Below, piece after piece: positions 34,601 to 44,605 of a stretch of 64,000 bases of DNA (the stretch's first letter is position 1; the number at the start of each line of letters is the position of its first letter). The DNA comes from Bolinopsis microptera (taxonomy: Eukaryota; Ctenophora; Tentaculata; Lobata; Bolinopsidae). The stretch lies in contig NC_087074.1 in the NCBI RefSeq assembly GCF_026151205.1, positions 15,066,667 to 15,130,666 of the forward strand. The letters run 5' to 3'. A program made the position numbers and the translations under genes. The notes under the pieces were generated by a model. The model had not been told where the DNA came from. It saw only the letters and a list, made by a program, of their open reading frames with translations, and searched no databases.

Positions 34601-35624
34601 ATTAAGTATTTCACCTCGTTTAAACTTTCTTCCATGTTCTTCTGACTTTTTGTCTGGATGATTTTAGCTGCGTACAGCTCTTTGGTCGTATGCTTCTCGC
34701 ATTGATAAACCGTTGCAAATTTACCCCTGAGAATAATCGTAGTATTAGAATATTTAAAGTACTTGAACAACATTCCGGGCGGGAACTGACACAGTTTTAA
34801 AATATGAAAATAAAGAATTTCGACAAAACTGTTAAAAAACCATAAAGTTACAGCATTTTCTTTGACGCTGTCAAAATCTCGCAAAAAGATTTAAAACAAA
34901 GCCCATAATTTAGAAAGCCTTTTAAGTACTGTTGACACTCGAAATTCTAGGCAATTGAAGCCGCCTTTAAAAATTGAAAAGGAAGCAGCAAAATTTCTAG
35001 CCAAAAAATCTACAGAAATTGCATACCTGCCCAATTCTTTCTGTATCACATAATGACTTTCGAATGGTTCTCGACTTATATCCGTGATTTCTGAAACATA
35101 AACAGTGGTTAAACTTAAAACACGAGAAGAATCTTGAAACACCCAATACCACACCAAAGTCTTAACTAAATGATAAACGATAAGTGCAGTTTATAACTAG
35201 ACTATAACTAGACTATAATTAGTTTCAACGTTTGAAACAAAGACATGCATAATCGCACTTTACCGAGGAACTCAACAAACGTTAGGTTTAAACAGTTTCT
35301 AGCTTAGGTTCAGGTACATTTCACACTTAATAGGGCTTGAGGTATTTTTCAGTATTCACACCACATGACTCGTCCAAGCTGCCTAGCTTTCAACTGTCAT
35401 CGGAGTCGTATTTCACTCACAAAAACTCTCAACTCTGACGTGCTTCATGACAGATAGCACTCCCAGAAATTCCGAACACCACACTCAACTATAATCCAAT
35501 AAGCGCCACACTCAGAAATCCAATGAGAAATCACGCATAAAATTCACACCCAGAAGAATCAAGAAACCAAAAATCCCAAAAAAATATCACCCAAAAATGA
35601 CACACTAATAACACTACCTGACAT
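17299..35624 (-). CDS. Titin/MLCK-family protein kinase with two Ig domains and long EPVKPV-rich tail (13 exons, 1227 aa)
   Basis: Exons, 5' to 3': 35624-35618, 35090-35027, 34726-34615, 34460-34369, 32569-32431, 32298-32181, 32008-31960, 31423-31244, 31023-30906, 29681-29515, 26964-26822, 20079-19929, 19642-17299. All junctions keep phase; the sum is 3684 nt with a terminal TAA. The kinase domain covers about residues 15-275: glycine loop GRGKFATV (23-30), Lys45 of YAAKII, HLDLKPEN (134-141), DFG (156-158). HLDLK in place of HRDLK is the mark of the titin/twitchin/MLCK/DAPK branch. A basic stretch ([13 protein letters not shown]) follows the kinase where relatives bind calmodulin. Ig domains lie at about 300-392 and 398-490, then a disordered tail. 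Likely cytoskeletal or contractile Ser/Thr kinase. The start is a 7-nt coding exon (ATGTCAG|GTAGTG), plausible but the least certain exon. Confidence 0.85.
18540..19135 (-). repeat. Coding minisatellite, 18-bp unit (Val-Glu-Pro-Val-Lys-Pro)
   Basis: About 33 units of the GTTGAACCAGTGAAACCT type are read in one frame as VEPVKP variants. Substitutions swap Lys, Glu, Ala, Ser and Thr, but Pro at every third position is largely kept. Because units are multiples of 9 bp, the opposite strand is open too and gives Gly/Ser/Thr-rich shadow frames. Confidence 0.9.
25668..25779. repeat. Hairpin element with ~40-bp inverted arms
   Basis: The left arm, TTAGGGTCTGCCCACACTAC..., running to GAAGGTCT (25669-25708), is matched by its reverse complement at about 25738-25779 with one mismatch. 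The ~30-bp loop repeats part of the arm (GTCTGCCCACACTACGCC). This could be a very short MITE or a replication-derived snapback. It lies inside the kinase-gene intron. Confidence 0.8.
26672..26730. repeat. Two poly-C runs (19 and 17) near a splice donor
   Basis: On the transcribed minus strand these are G-runs, 92-150 nt into the intron downstream of the donor of exon 26964-26822. Intronic G-runs can enhance splicing in animals, but no function is shown here. Confidence 0.7.
26975..27745. repeat. 17-bp minisatellite (GGGGAGGAGTGGTTAGT), ~45 copies, abutting a 3' splice site
   Basis: Near-perfect 17-bp units fill about 770 bp, with occasional 10-bp short units (GGGGTGGTTA). In the sense (minus) orientation each unit reads CCCCACTAACCACTCCT: a CTAAC branchpoint consensus followed by pyrimidines. 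The array stops about 10 bp before the acceptor CCCCGCAG of exon 26964-26822. Confidence 0.95.
28155..28970 (-). CDS. Phytanoyl-CoA dioxygenase (PhyH) family protein, intronless, nested in an intron
   Basis: A 271-residue Fe(II)/2-oxoglutarate-dependent oxygenase of the PhyH family. The metal triad is visible: His117-x-Asp119 in [10 protein letters not shown] and the distal His214 in [13 protein letters not shown], followed by the 2-oxoglutarate-binding Arg region [10 protein letters not shown]. The protein starts directly with the fold ([20 protein letters not shown]), without targeting signal or membrane segment, so it is probably cytosolic. The substrate is unknown; the family hydroxylates lipids, small molecules and antibiotics-type metabolites. 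It has no introns and lies within the 26965-29514 intron of the kinase gene on the same strand, suggesting a retrocopy or a gene acquired from a microbe. No poly-A tract or flanking repeat settles which. Confidence 0.85.
   Translation of the reverse strand: MGAHYLTAQLKEDFNRDGVVIIRQVFNSSWLKKVESSIERNKASPSQYGENVKGEGGNGSYFNDYLNWSKIPELEEYVYKSPAAEIAKFLTGSERIVLYHEHVLCKEPNTTKATPWHHDQSYYPLDGDQVCSIWMPVDYVAKSETLYFVKGSHKKGNFMPYKFATELPYKVSEPNQDSLLTFTSIPENIEDLGEIVGWEVTPGDCVVFAGKTVHGAPGNLSGRQRRVLSTRWLGDDVVCANRPWICSPPVTGNLKPGDKFQQEDLFPFIDC
28971..29265. repeat. ~135-bp diverged direct duplication upstream of the PhyH-like gene
   Basis: 28971-29105 and 29131-29265 share CTCTCAGAGATAAAA/CTCTCAGATATAAAA, AAATTGCAAAGATAA and CCTTGTATTACA in the same order. 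The proximal copy ends at the start codon of the PhyH-like gene, so it may hold its promoter. Confidence 0.6.
30906..35090 (-). CDS. Kinase-domain exons of the titin/MLCK-family gene
   Basis: Eight exons encode a complete catalytic domain. Landmarks in order: [37 protein letters not shown] (probable helix-C Glu61), [80 protein letters not shown]. All catalytic residues are present, so it should be active. One oddity: the APE motif reads PPE, because the 32298-32181 exon ends in C and joins CC CCC GAG. The donor AAG|GTTCAT after HLDLK (32431) is weak. Between exons 34460-34369 and 32569-32431 lies a 1.8-kb intron. Confidence 0.9.
31424..31569. repeat. 11-bp minisatellite (TGTAACAGATG) abutting a 3' splice site
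   Basis: About 13 copies of TGTAACAGAT(G/A) lie immediately upstream, on the sense strand, of the acceptor ACTCCAG of exon 31423-31244. Sense units read ACATCTGTTAC. An open frame through this repeat is a by-product of its unit structure. Confidence 0.9.
32570..34368. other. Kinase-gene intron with long G-runs
   Basis: Contains runs of 20 G (33385-33404) and 22 G (33750-33771), a GC-rich patch with ATGACGTCA (33215-33223, CRE-like), and no supported exon. Confidence 0.55.
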
Positions 35625-38600
35625 TGTGGGGAGGCAGTTAAACTTTTAATCGTATGTCGACTAATAGCACATCATATCGGTACATTCTCTGCTACGCAGA
35701 CCTAGACAGGAGAGAATAAGATTCTTTTCGGCAGCCCTAGTTTCTTTAGGTTTTAGAGGGTTTGATAGTTTGAAAACCCCTTCAGTTTATCATAATAATT
35801 TTAGGAAAACTTAGGAAAGGTTTAAAATAAGTTTAGGAAAAAGTTCAAATGTTCCGCAACTGAAAACATACCGCCCCGTTACAACAGTAAACAATATGGT
35901 GAAGCAACAAAAGAAGAGTAATAAAAGTGGTAAGCAGCATTAGTCAAAGTAAGTGGTACAAGTTAAACGTTAAACCAAAGTGTGGAGATGAGCCGTCATC
36001 CACTGCACTACTTCTCGTGGGAAAATACACGAGACTGTCATGGCGGTTCTTAACCAAACTCAGGGATAAAAGTAAAAAGTTTAACTTTGAATAAGAGTTT
36101 AAAGATACTACGCCAACTATATCTGATTTAATCTGCCTGAACATTACAAAGGTGTAATGAGTCTGGTCTCAGTATAATGTTGATAACGTAGTCTAAGCCT
36201 CCACCCGTGTCTTTCTGTGGAGATAATATGTGTGTGGATAGCAATCACCAGGCAGGAGATATTTGTATCACAGACAATTTGTGAACAAGGAAGGGTGGTC
36301 GGAAACGTTGGATACTCCGAAATCAAATCGTCATAGAATCACACTTCGAATAACATTGCCCAAAAAGGGATAAAATATCTGGCATACCAGAGAGCTCGCA
36401 GCTGCAGTACAAGTAGGGATATATATCCTGTATCAAGAATATCGCTACGGCTGCAAATGTAAATGACGGTGGTCCAAGTAATACGTTCCTCGGAAAAGTC
36501 GACACGTCAGGACCAGCAGCTTGAAACGTGCACTGTATGACGACAATATAAGAGCACGTGGTGTGCGCGTCCCAATTACAAAGATCCTGTTCAATACAAG
36601 GTGGCTACTTAAACTGATACCATAGCAACCCTGCCTTATCAAGGTAGACATGAGCAAAGGAGCAGACAAAGTGTGACATGAAATGCGCGCATTCCGGATT
36701 GAGAAAAACGGAGGCATTCAGTGAGAGCAGCTCATATCAGAAGTCGGATTGGAGTAGAGGGAATAGTGGAATAGTACGATGCAGCTATCTCTCTCTCTCT
36801 CCCTCTCTCTCTCTCCCTCTCTCTTAGCAGCGGTGTTGTGTTGACATGACTTTAACGTTGACAAGTAACAATTATCGCAAACATACACATCCCCACTACA
36901 ATATAGAATATATACAGCGTGTGTATCTTATAAAGGACTGGGTGTAGTGGGCTACATTCCGGAGTTACATACACGCTTATCCTATCAGCTGCTAGTAGTG
37001 GGGTGTGTATATTGGGGTACTAATATCAGGGTATTAGATGTGGAGGATATAGAGAGAAATGTGTACGTGAAACATAACCATGAGCCTTTCGTTGCACGTG
37101 CGCGCACTGAGCTGCAGTTCTGAAGAGTTCTAAAGAAACTCTGAACAGTGAACAGACATGACAATTTTGGTGGAATGACGAGGTTGCAGGGGACTCAATG
37201 ACACATTATTAACGAGATGCTTCCCACATTCCAGCGAAATTGTTAGGAGTGCCGTGGAACATGGAAACAAAAGTTGCGTTTGAACATTCTTGGCAAAATG
37301 CTATCCATCGGCGCTCCTTTGCCGACAAAGCAGGTAAATTTACCGTAGACTACAAAAATGGTCACGAGCACAAGGTTTTTAGCTGTGAATAAAGAGTAAA
37401 GATAGAATTTATAGTTCCATATTTTACAAATGTTTCTGGCTCATGAGTCATCAAAAATGTTCAACCAAACTTGGTCGTACTAATTGGTTTAACTTAAGTG
37501 TTTGCACACCTTGAGTTGATTTCCGTATATTATGGTCAAAAAGAAAAACTCGTTCATATTTCCTCACAAAAATAACAGCAAAATCAGAGGAAGAAAGGGA
37601 AGATTAGATTGGATATCAACAAAATATATAGAGTAGTGAAAATGAGGTAAAACGAACAAGATTATTATCCGTTGTACGTAAGAAAATGGTCGAAACGCAG
37701 AGAAATCTCAGGGTTGATAGCATCTGATATGAGCTATAAGTTACATTATTTCACCGGACCGAAGGTTGTCTATGTAAAGAAATTATGTTATTTTAAAGTT
37801 CAACCCAGAAATTATCCGTCGCCATTACAGTGACCATATAATATTATTCCATTTCTAATTGAGACCAAAAGTTTTGGTCCCAAACACTTCAAGGCTGCCG
37901 TATTGAAATCTATTACTAGATTTGAAGATTTTAAAATCGTTTGGCTCCAAAAATGATATCAATTCGGCGGATTTTTAACTGTTCGACCGTTTCTCGGTTC
38001 AACCAAAAATAACAAAATATAGTCCATCGAAGTACAGTGCAGTGATATCATAATAATGTTACATAAGGTAGCTACATATCTAAACAGTTGTTACCATAGT
38101 AGTAAATATTATAATTAAGGCATAAGTTAAACAAAAGTAAGTAAAAATAGTTTTAAAATTGTAATATAAATTTCTCTTGGGAACTACAGTTAAGTATTAC
38201 GATAATGGGAGTTACTAAAGCTGGTCTTTACTAACTCTTGAATCATGCAAGGTGTCATGGGTTCTACGCTAACCTGCTAACGTTACTTTGTGCGATTAAA
38301 TAATTCTAGGGAAAGTCTGTGACCAAATAAACACCGAATTTTAGAACAGTAAATTAAGAGATTAAGAGTAAGATCAAATTACAAACAAATTAAGAGCAAA
38401 TTAATTGGTCATTAAGAGCACAAGAAGTGTGTACTACAAAAGAAGTTATCAATCAGGACTGACAGCTTAGGTTAACTGTGGACTGAATATACGTCCTTAA
38501 AAACACGATACGAGGAGAATGCAGCTAAAAAGAAGACAGCAAAAACGAAGACAGTACAGTAATTTTGTAGCAATTTTTAACAACAAAAATTATCATTTTT

Positions 38601-41600
38601 AACCGAAATTAGCGATCAACTATTCTTAGCAAACTGCTAGAGCGCTAAAGAGCCCACATAAATTATTTGCTTCGCTAACTTGCCAGGTAGTGCGTTCCTA
38701 ATTAAAATATTATTAGCTTTAATTAGACGAAATAAGTGGATTATATGTTGTGTTAGACTCGGCCTAAATGTGCTGGCTAAACAAAATTAGTGCGACACGA
38801 AATCTGTTAAACACAAAATTCATTAATAAATGCTACAATTCAGTGGCTTTCGTGTGAAAATAACATTCTTAGAATACTTAATTAAGTTTCCTTCAAGTTA
38901 GGGTGGACATTGGAAGGGAATAGGAGTTTAAAACCTTATGTTTAAAGTTGAGTTACCGCAAGCCAACGTTCATTTGTTACAATTGTTAAAGTGATACTAA
39001 GTTTGGGTAGCATGTTTAGCACTATACTGTACTGGATTAGCTTTGTTGAATGATAAAAAGACTAGCGTCTTGGTTGGAACGTTATTCAGTAATACCCGAT
39101 TAACCGCGGCCATTTCCTTTCAACCTAAATAGGGTTACCGTTGATAACGTGAACAAATGAAACCAAGAAATTAACTGCAAACCTCGATTTACCACATGTA
39201 CAACAATGCAAACAATTTCCATGACCAAGCTTAACATCTTAAATCAGTCCAAACATAAAGTCAATTTCCAAAAGTCTGGACAAATTATTGAGGGGGACCA
39301 GCAAATCTCAAAAAAATTAGAATAAGACCCGCAAAATTCCGGGACGATAAAATTTCGATATTTTTAAAAGTTACACCTAACTAAATAAAAAAGACTATTT
39401 TGCAACAGTTCGTAGTAAAGTATAAAGATCGAAACAAATAGTAACACCTTGACACTCGAAGACGCTAATATCATTAATATATCAATAATAATATTATTAT
39501 TAATTAATAATCTTAATATAATATTGCTTCCGTACATATCGCATAATTTTACAGCACCGTATTAATTTTGGCATGCATTGCACAGTACTATAGTAGGAAC
39601 TTATGAACTAAAGAAATGGTTGGAATGACGATTTGTTTTGGAAATGCGTGATGTTTAAAAGCATATTCACGTCAGGACTTATCAAAATCAAAGCTTTAAA
39701 TATAAAAAGGCTGATTATTGCGGAATTATGAAATTGAATGACACAAGTGGCTGCCAATCAGTATTTAGTTGAATTATATTGATTGCGCCATGTTACCAAA
39801 TATAAATTACCAGTAATCACCAATAACTAAGAAGCTTTTAAGGCCACTGATCATGAAAATAGTCTCGAAAAGTTAAAAGCAATTATGCAACATCACCACG
39901 GCTATAAAAATATAAATAAGCATTAAGCAGTGACGAAATTCAGTTTAAAACATCGGAATTAAAATCTAACATAATATAGCATAGGACATGACACAATCGA
40001 TGATAAACATATATTTATCCGGAATATGTAAGGGTGTAATTCGAACCTCGCAAATGATTTGTTACGCTGTTTGTGTGTAGACAGGTGGCTACCAAAACAA
40101 CAGATGAAAGGATAACAGATCCTGAATCTAACCGTTCTCTTGCAAAATATCTGCGTCTTATTGAATTTGAATTGCCTAATGTTGCCTTATAACCGTTTCT
40201 TCCCCAGTGACAGTTTCTCCCCCTAATTAAATAGGCTGGAGATGTAATTTATCACGAAAATATCCCCAATTTGTGTCGTTTCATCGTGTGTCCACACATC
40301 AATAACTAAAACAACTTTGTTCAGCAAATTATAACAGCACAACTAAAGTTTGGCTGGCAGCAGTAAGAGGCACGGCGGACGTAGTACGCGACCTTCACGA
40401 AAGTGCCACTTAAAAAGAACCTGTCACAACATAACAAATATCATTATTGTGTGAGCTCACTACAAGCTATGACACTTTATTATGGCATCTTTTATACGTA
40501 GAACGGTGTCAAAAACTAGATGGATGCTTGAAGTTGATGCCAGGTGATGTTAAACTCTGAGTTTTCCCGGAAAACATCCACACGATTCAAGGTAAGTGCG
40601 CGCCAACAGTTAAAACACGACCAAACGCAGCACAGCTCGACAACAGGTTTTAACTTTAATTAAACTTTCTATTTAATTGGTTTGTCTACTTCCACAATTA
40701 CAGCTTCCAGTAAAATATGCTAACATCACAATAATACGTGGACTGAAATTAGCGCTGACTACTCGCAAGAAAACATTGTAAATACTGAATCATACTAAAC
40801 GTACGTTCCACTCAAATTGCAACGGCGCTTTGAGTTACAACTCAACACTAGTATGCAACACTTTCATCAGGATATTGTGAGCCATCTATGGACAATCTTG
40901 GGAATATTCCAAGTTTTTGGAGGAGGATGATTGTTCGAGATATTTGACGTATTCGAGGGAATGCACGTGCTGTGAAGAAACTGCTGAAATTTAGGGACAT
41001 GAACTCGGTCATGAAAAACAACATAGAACTACTTACAGTTACTACACCGAAACTAATGAAAATCATCATGCTCTGCTTGCTTATATATGTGTATGTGTCT
41101 TAAAACACTGAAAGAGGTTTGACAGCATGTCTACCAATTGGCAGGTTGCCAATCATTACGGGGGTGAAACAGTAATTTGCTAGCTTGTCTACCAATTGGC
41201 AGGCTGCCAATCAAACAGTAATTTGCTTCTCAACAGCTCACCAGGAGGGCATATCTCTGTGTGTTACCAGGACAGGCCGCTGCAAAACGGTTCCTATTGT
41301 TGCTTATCAGACAGCTACAGCCCAACAAACAAAAAGTCGATGATATAATTTGACATGGAGCAAATAAGTGGGGGTCAGCGATATGGGGCTGTCTATTCAC
41401 ATGTTTGAGTGTGGATTTGTGATGGTGGGGGAAGGAGCTTGCATGTGAATTCTGTATAATGGAAATTGGAAAACCTTCCTTGAGTGGTCTACATGCAGCC
41501 ACTTTCATAATAAAAAGTTCCTACAAAAAGTTCTTTACTTCTTTGTTTGTAGTTTTTGCTCGATAATATAACATAAATAAAAAAAAGATCAATCGCTGAA

Positions 41601-44146
41601 AGAAAGTACCGACTTTAAATTGAAAACGGATGTTTATGAAACATAACGTAATACACAAAACTACGATTCCGAACAGGTTGAATAAGTTTCAACAAGTAAT
41701 TCAATAATAATATAATAATAAACTTGCTCTGCTATAACACTAAGAAAGCAGAATAATAAATAGAATTAATAAAAATTCATAACGGAAACAAATAATATGA
41801 TAATAAAATAAGCCTGAATAAGTAAAGCAGAGAAACTAAGTGAATCCATTAAGGGACGCGGCTTACATGTTAAGTAAGCCTAAAGTAACTGTAAGTCAAA
41901 TCTTACGCTAGTATAATTTATACACAATAACTATGTGTAAAATGGTTTGCGGAGGGAGGGGGTCTAAAACGGACAAAACAGCTCACGTTATATAATATAT
42001 TTGCTTCATCTCTGTAGTCAGTATTTGTGGGGTATAATACCACTTTATCTATTGTTATAAAATAATTAGTTAAACTCTACTATTCTGAACATGCTCCGAA
42101 AATTAAAATATATCCCAAAAAGGAACATTCAAACCCTTACCTAGTGCTCTAGCATGGTAATAAAAACATTATGCACCTTACAAATCAAATTCTAACCACT
42201 TAGGTAGGTAGCTAGCTATCTTCTAAGGTTGGATTGTTAAGATAAGATAATAATTGAACACTTATGTACACGAGTTAATTAAAAATCAGCAAATATGTGA
42301 AAGATGATACAGTAGTGCAAAAAAGGTTAAAACAGATGTTAAAACTGTGATATTGTTGAGCGAATTGTCTCATAAATAGGCAATTTTCCAAGTTAGGGCT
42401 TTGTTTCGGCAAATATCCAATGAAAGGCTACCCGCGACAAATATTCAAAACGAAATAGTCAAATAGTTACACGGAATAAGAAAAATAGCAGTTTATACCG
42501 CACGGTACAAATTGTAGAGGGTATAAATGTGACGCTTCTTCGCTTAAACCACACCTTTCTCTACAAAAGCTCATTAATAATCATTATGTATGCACTCAGG
42601 AAGGTAATAGGTGGACAGTATCACTACAAACCGTAATATCACTACACAACAGCTTGTGTTGATTTCTATCAAATCTGATCTGAGCCGAATAGTTTCTCCC
42701 CTTGTATTTTCCAACTATATTCCAACGGGAAGTAATAAGATACAACATTTTACGTCATGTCAGGGAGGATAAAATGGTGTTACTCTGAATGGTGTTACTC
42801 TGAATTTAATCCTTTCTGTGGATTTACTTATTTTAACAGTTGAGATTGTATAACATATCATGTTTGTGTTTTCCCAGCGATTTTATTCAAATCACGAATA
42901 AACGTTAATGCTGTATTAATTTTCTTGGAATAGAGTAAACCGGAAAAATCTTTGCAGCTTAAAATTGGATTTGGGCCAAAACCCAAAAAAAGATGATATT
43001 ATAAATATAGCACTCTGATTGGATCCCAGAAAGTCAGGTGACCAGCCGCTCCCCAATCAAATAACAGGTTTGCGTCTTGCTCTGATTGTCTCCTGACAAT
43101 CTCCAATCTACTCAGATAAGTGTGAGTGGTCCTCCTTATCTCCTTTTTAGTTTGGAGGATTGATAATGAGAAAATGGTATGTATATGGTTCCAAAAAATA
43201 ACTTACTAACTCCTCCAAATACCAACCATTTGCTGTGCAGTCGCAATAAACAAAACTTTAGTGGGTAGTGGGTTGCCAGAAGTTCAACTACTTAAAGTAA
43301 ACTAGTAAGTAGAGTTTACTTTCGTTCATATGGTGACGAAAGTAAACACTAAACATAGGTCACATACCTACATACTACATAGGCAAGTAGGTAGGTGATG
43401 CTGAGAAGAGCGAGTAGCTGCGACATCCCATTTTCAAGATTAGTGTCCGAAGCAACAAGATTTAATTGTTGTCAGTGATAATGACACTTAACCCGGACAC
43501 AACGTTGTGACACAGTACAGATTGAATCATATCTGCGAACTCTTTTATTTAGTAGCTGCTTGGAATCAGTGCATGATTATCGTTAAAAGTATCTTACATC
43601 TAATGAGACACACTACCAGGTTTCCAACAGACAGTAATAGTTAGTAACTAACGACTTACAGTTTACTACTCACGGTCCACGGATTACTTACAACTTTCAT
43701 GATCGAAGTCTAGGTGCACTCAACAAAATGTTAAACAGTACAAAAACGGCGAAATTTTAAATTCTTAAAAACACTACTATTGACGGGAAGAGTTACTAAA
43801 TATTTGCTCCTTCGCAATATTTTTATTTTAACTACTCGTCGGTGTCGACTTAGTCTAGTTTAGATTGTAGTACGAGAACATTCCTCGTTACTGTAGCCTA
43901 AATATCAGGAATTTTTACGACTCTATCTTTAGAGTGCATTCTTAGATACTACATCAGAGAGAACAAGTTCGGAGCGCGTTAAAACTGGTAGAAATTCAGA
44001 ATAACGCTAACAGAAAAAACGAACTATTTTCAGCAGTAAGCAGGAGTGATGAATAAGTAAATAAGAGGGTAGCGCATCATGCATGATATTGTTATATAAT
44101 GATCATAGTATGCATATTACAAAACATACAGATCATAGCTCTTACC
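35625..44146. other. Upstream region of the kinase gene and long gene-poor stretch
   Basis: The DNA just right of 35624 should include the kinase promoter and 5' UTR; no TATA stands out. A CT microsatellite lies at 36788-36826. A duplicated block (TGTCTACCAATTGGCAGG.TGCCAATCA) occurs at 41128-41155 and 41187-41213. A + strand segment ending AAG|GTAAGT at about 40590 might be a 5' UTR exon. The open frames of 60-90 codons here have no recognisable content. Confidence 0.4.
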
Positions 44147-44605
44147 TAGCTCATGTAGAGACGAACAGGATTTAACGTAATGCATCTTCCCCTCCGGACC
44201 GTGCATCTTGGATTCTTGATACCTTCCGACACACACAAAACTATATTTTTGTAAAACAAAACGTTAGCGAAAACTACCGGGACTGAGAGATCATCAAATT
44301 TGTGGGGGTATATCAGGGAATATTTCACGGGTATATTATAATGCTAATGTGCCCTGATCACTGGGTGCCAGGAGTTTCATATGTGTGCACTCTAATGTCT
44401 GGAGGGTGAAGCTGTGAGCCCTGATACGAGTGGCAGCTAGTGCCGGTACTACCACGTCACCCCTCTAGGTGTTAGTGATGCTGGGGAGGTTGGAGCGAGG
44501 ATCCCCCTGACCACCTTACCTCACAGACTGTCAACAGAACTGGGTAAAGCTCGCCGCGATTCTGCTGCTCCAGTTTTAACTGAACTCTCATCTCAATTAC
44601 TTGTC
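44147..44605 (-). other. Cluster of exon-like segments, unrecognised
   Basis: Three minus-strand pieces look coding. 44605-44520 (possible acceptor at the GTTAG end; VQLKLEQQNRGELYPVLLTV, donor GAG|GTAAGG) joins in phase across a 55-nt intron with branchpoint CACTAAC to 44464-44340 (VVVPALAATRIRAHSFTLQT, then TAA). Further on, 44241-44147 (GRYQESKMHGPEGKMHYVKS) lies between AATATAG and GTAAGA. They may be exons of one gene, alternative 3' ends, or chance. No family is recognised. Confidence 0.25.

Noticed and set aside
36144-36717. Several overlapping 60-90-codon minus-strand frames upstream of the kinase gene
   Set aside because: Overlap each other in different frames with no splice or domain signal.
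40030-40110. GAGGTTCGAATTAC on the minus strand as a tRNA box B
   Set aside because: No acceptor stem or D-arm pairing around it.
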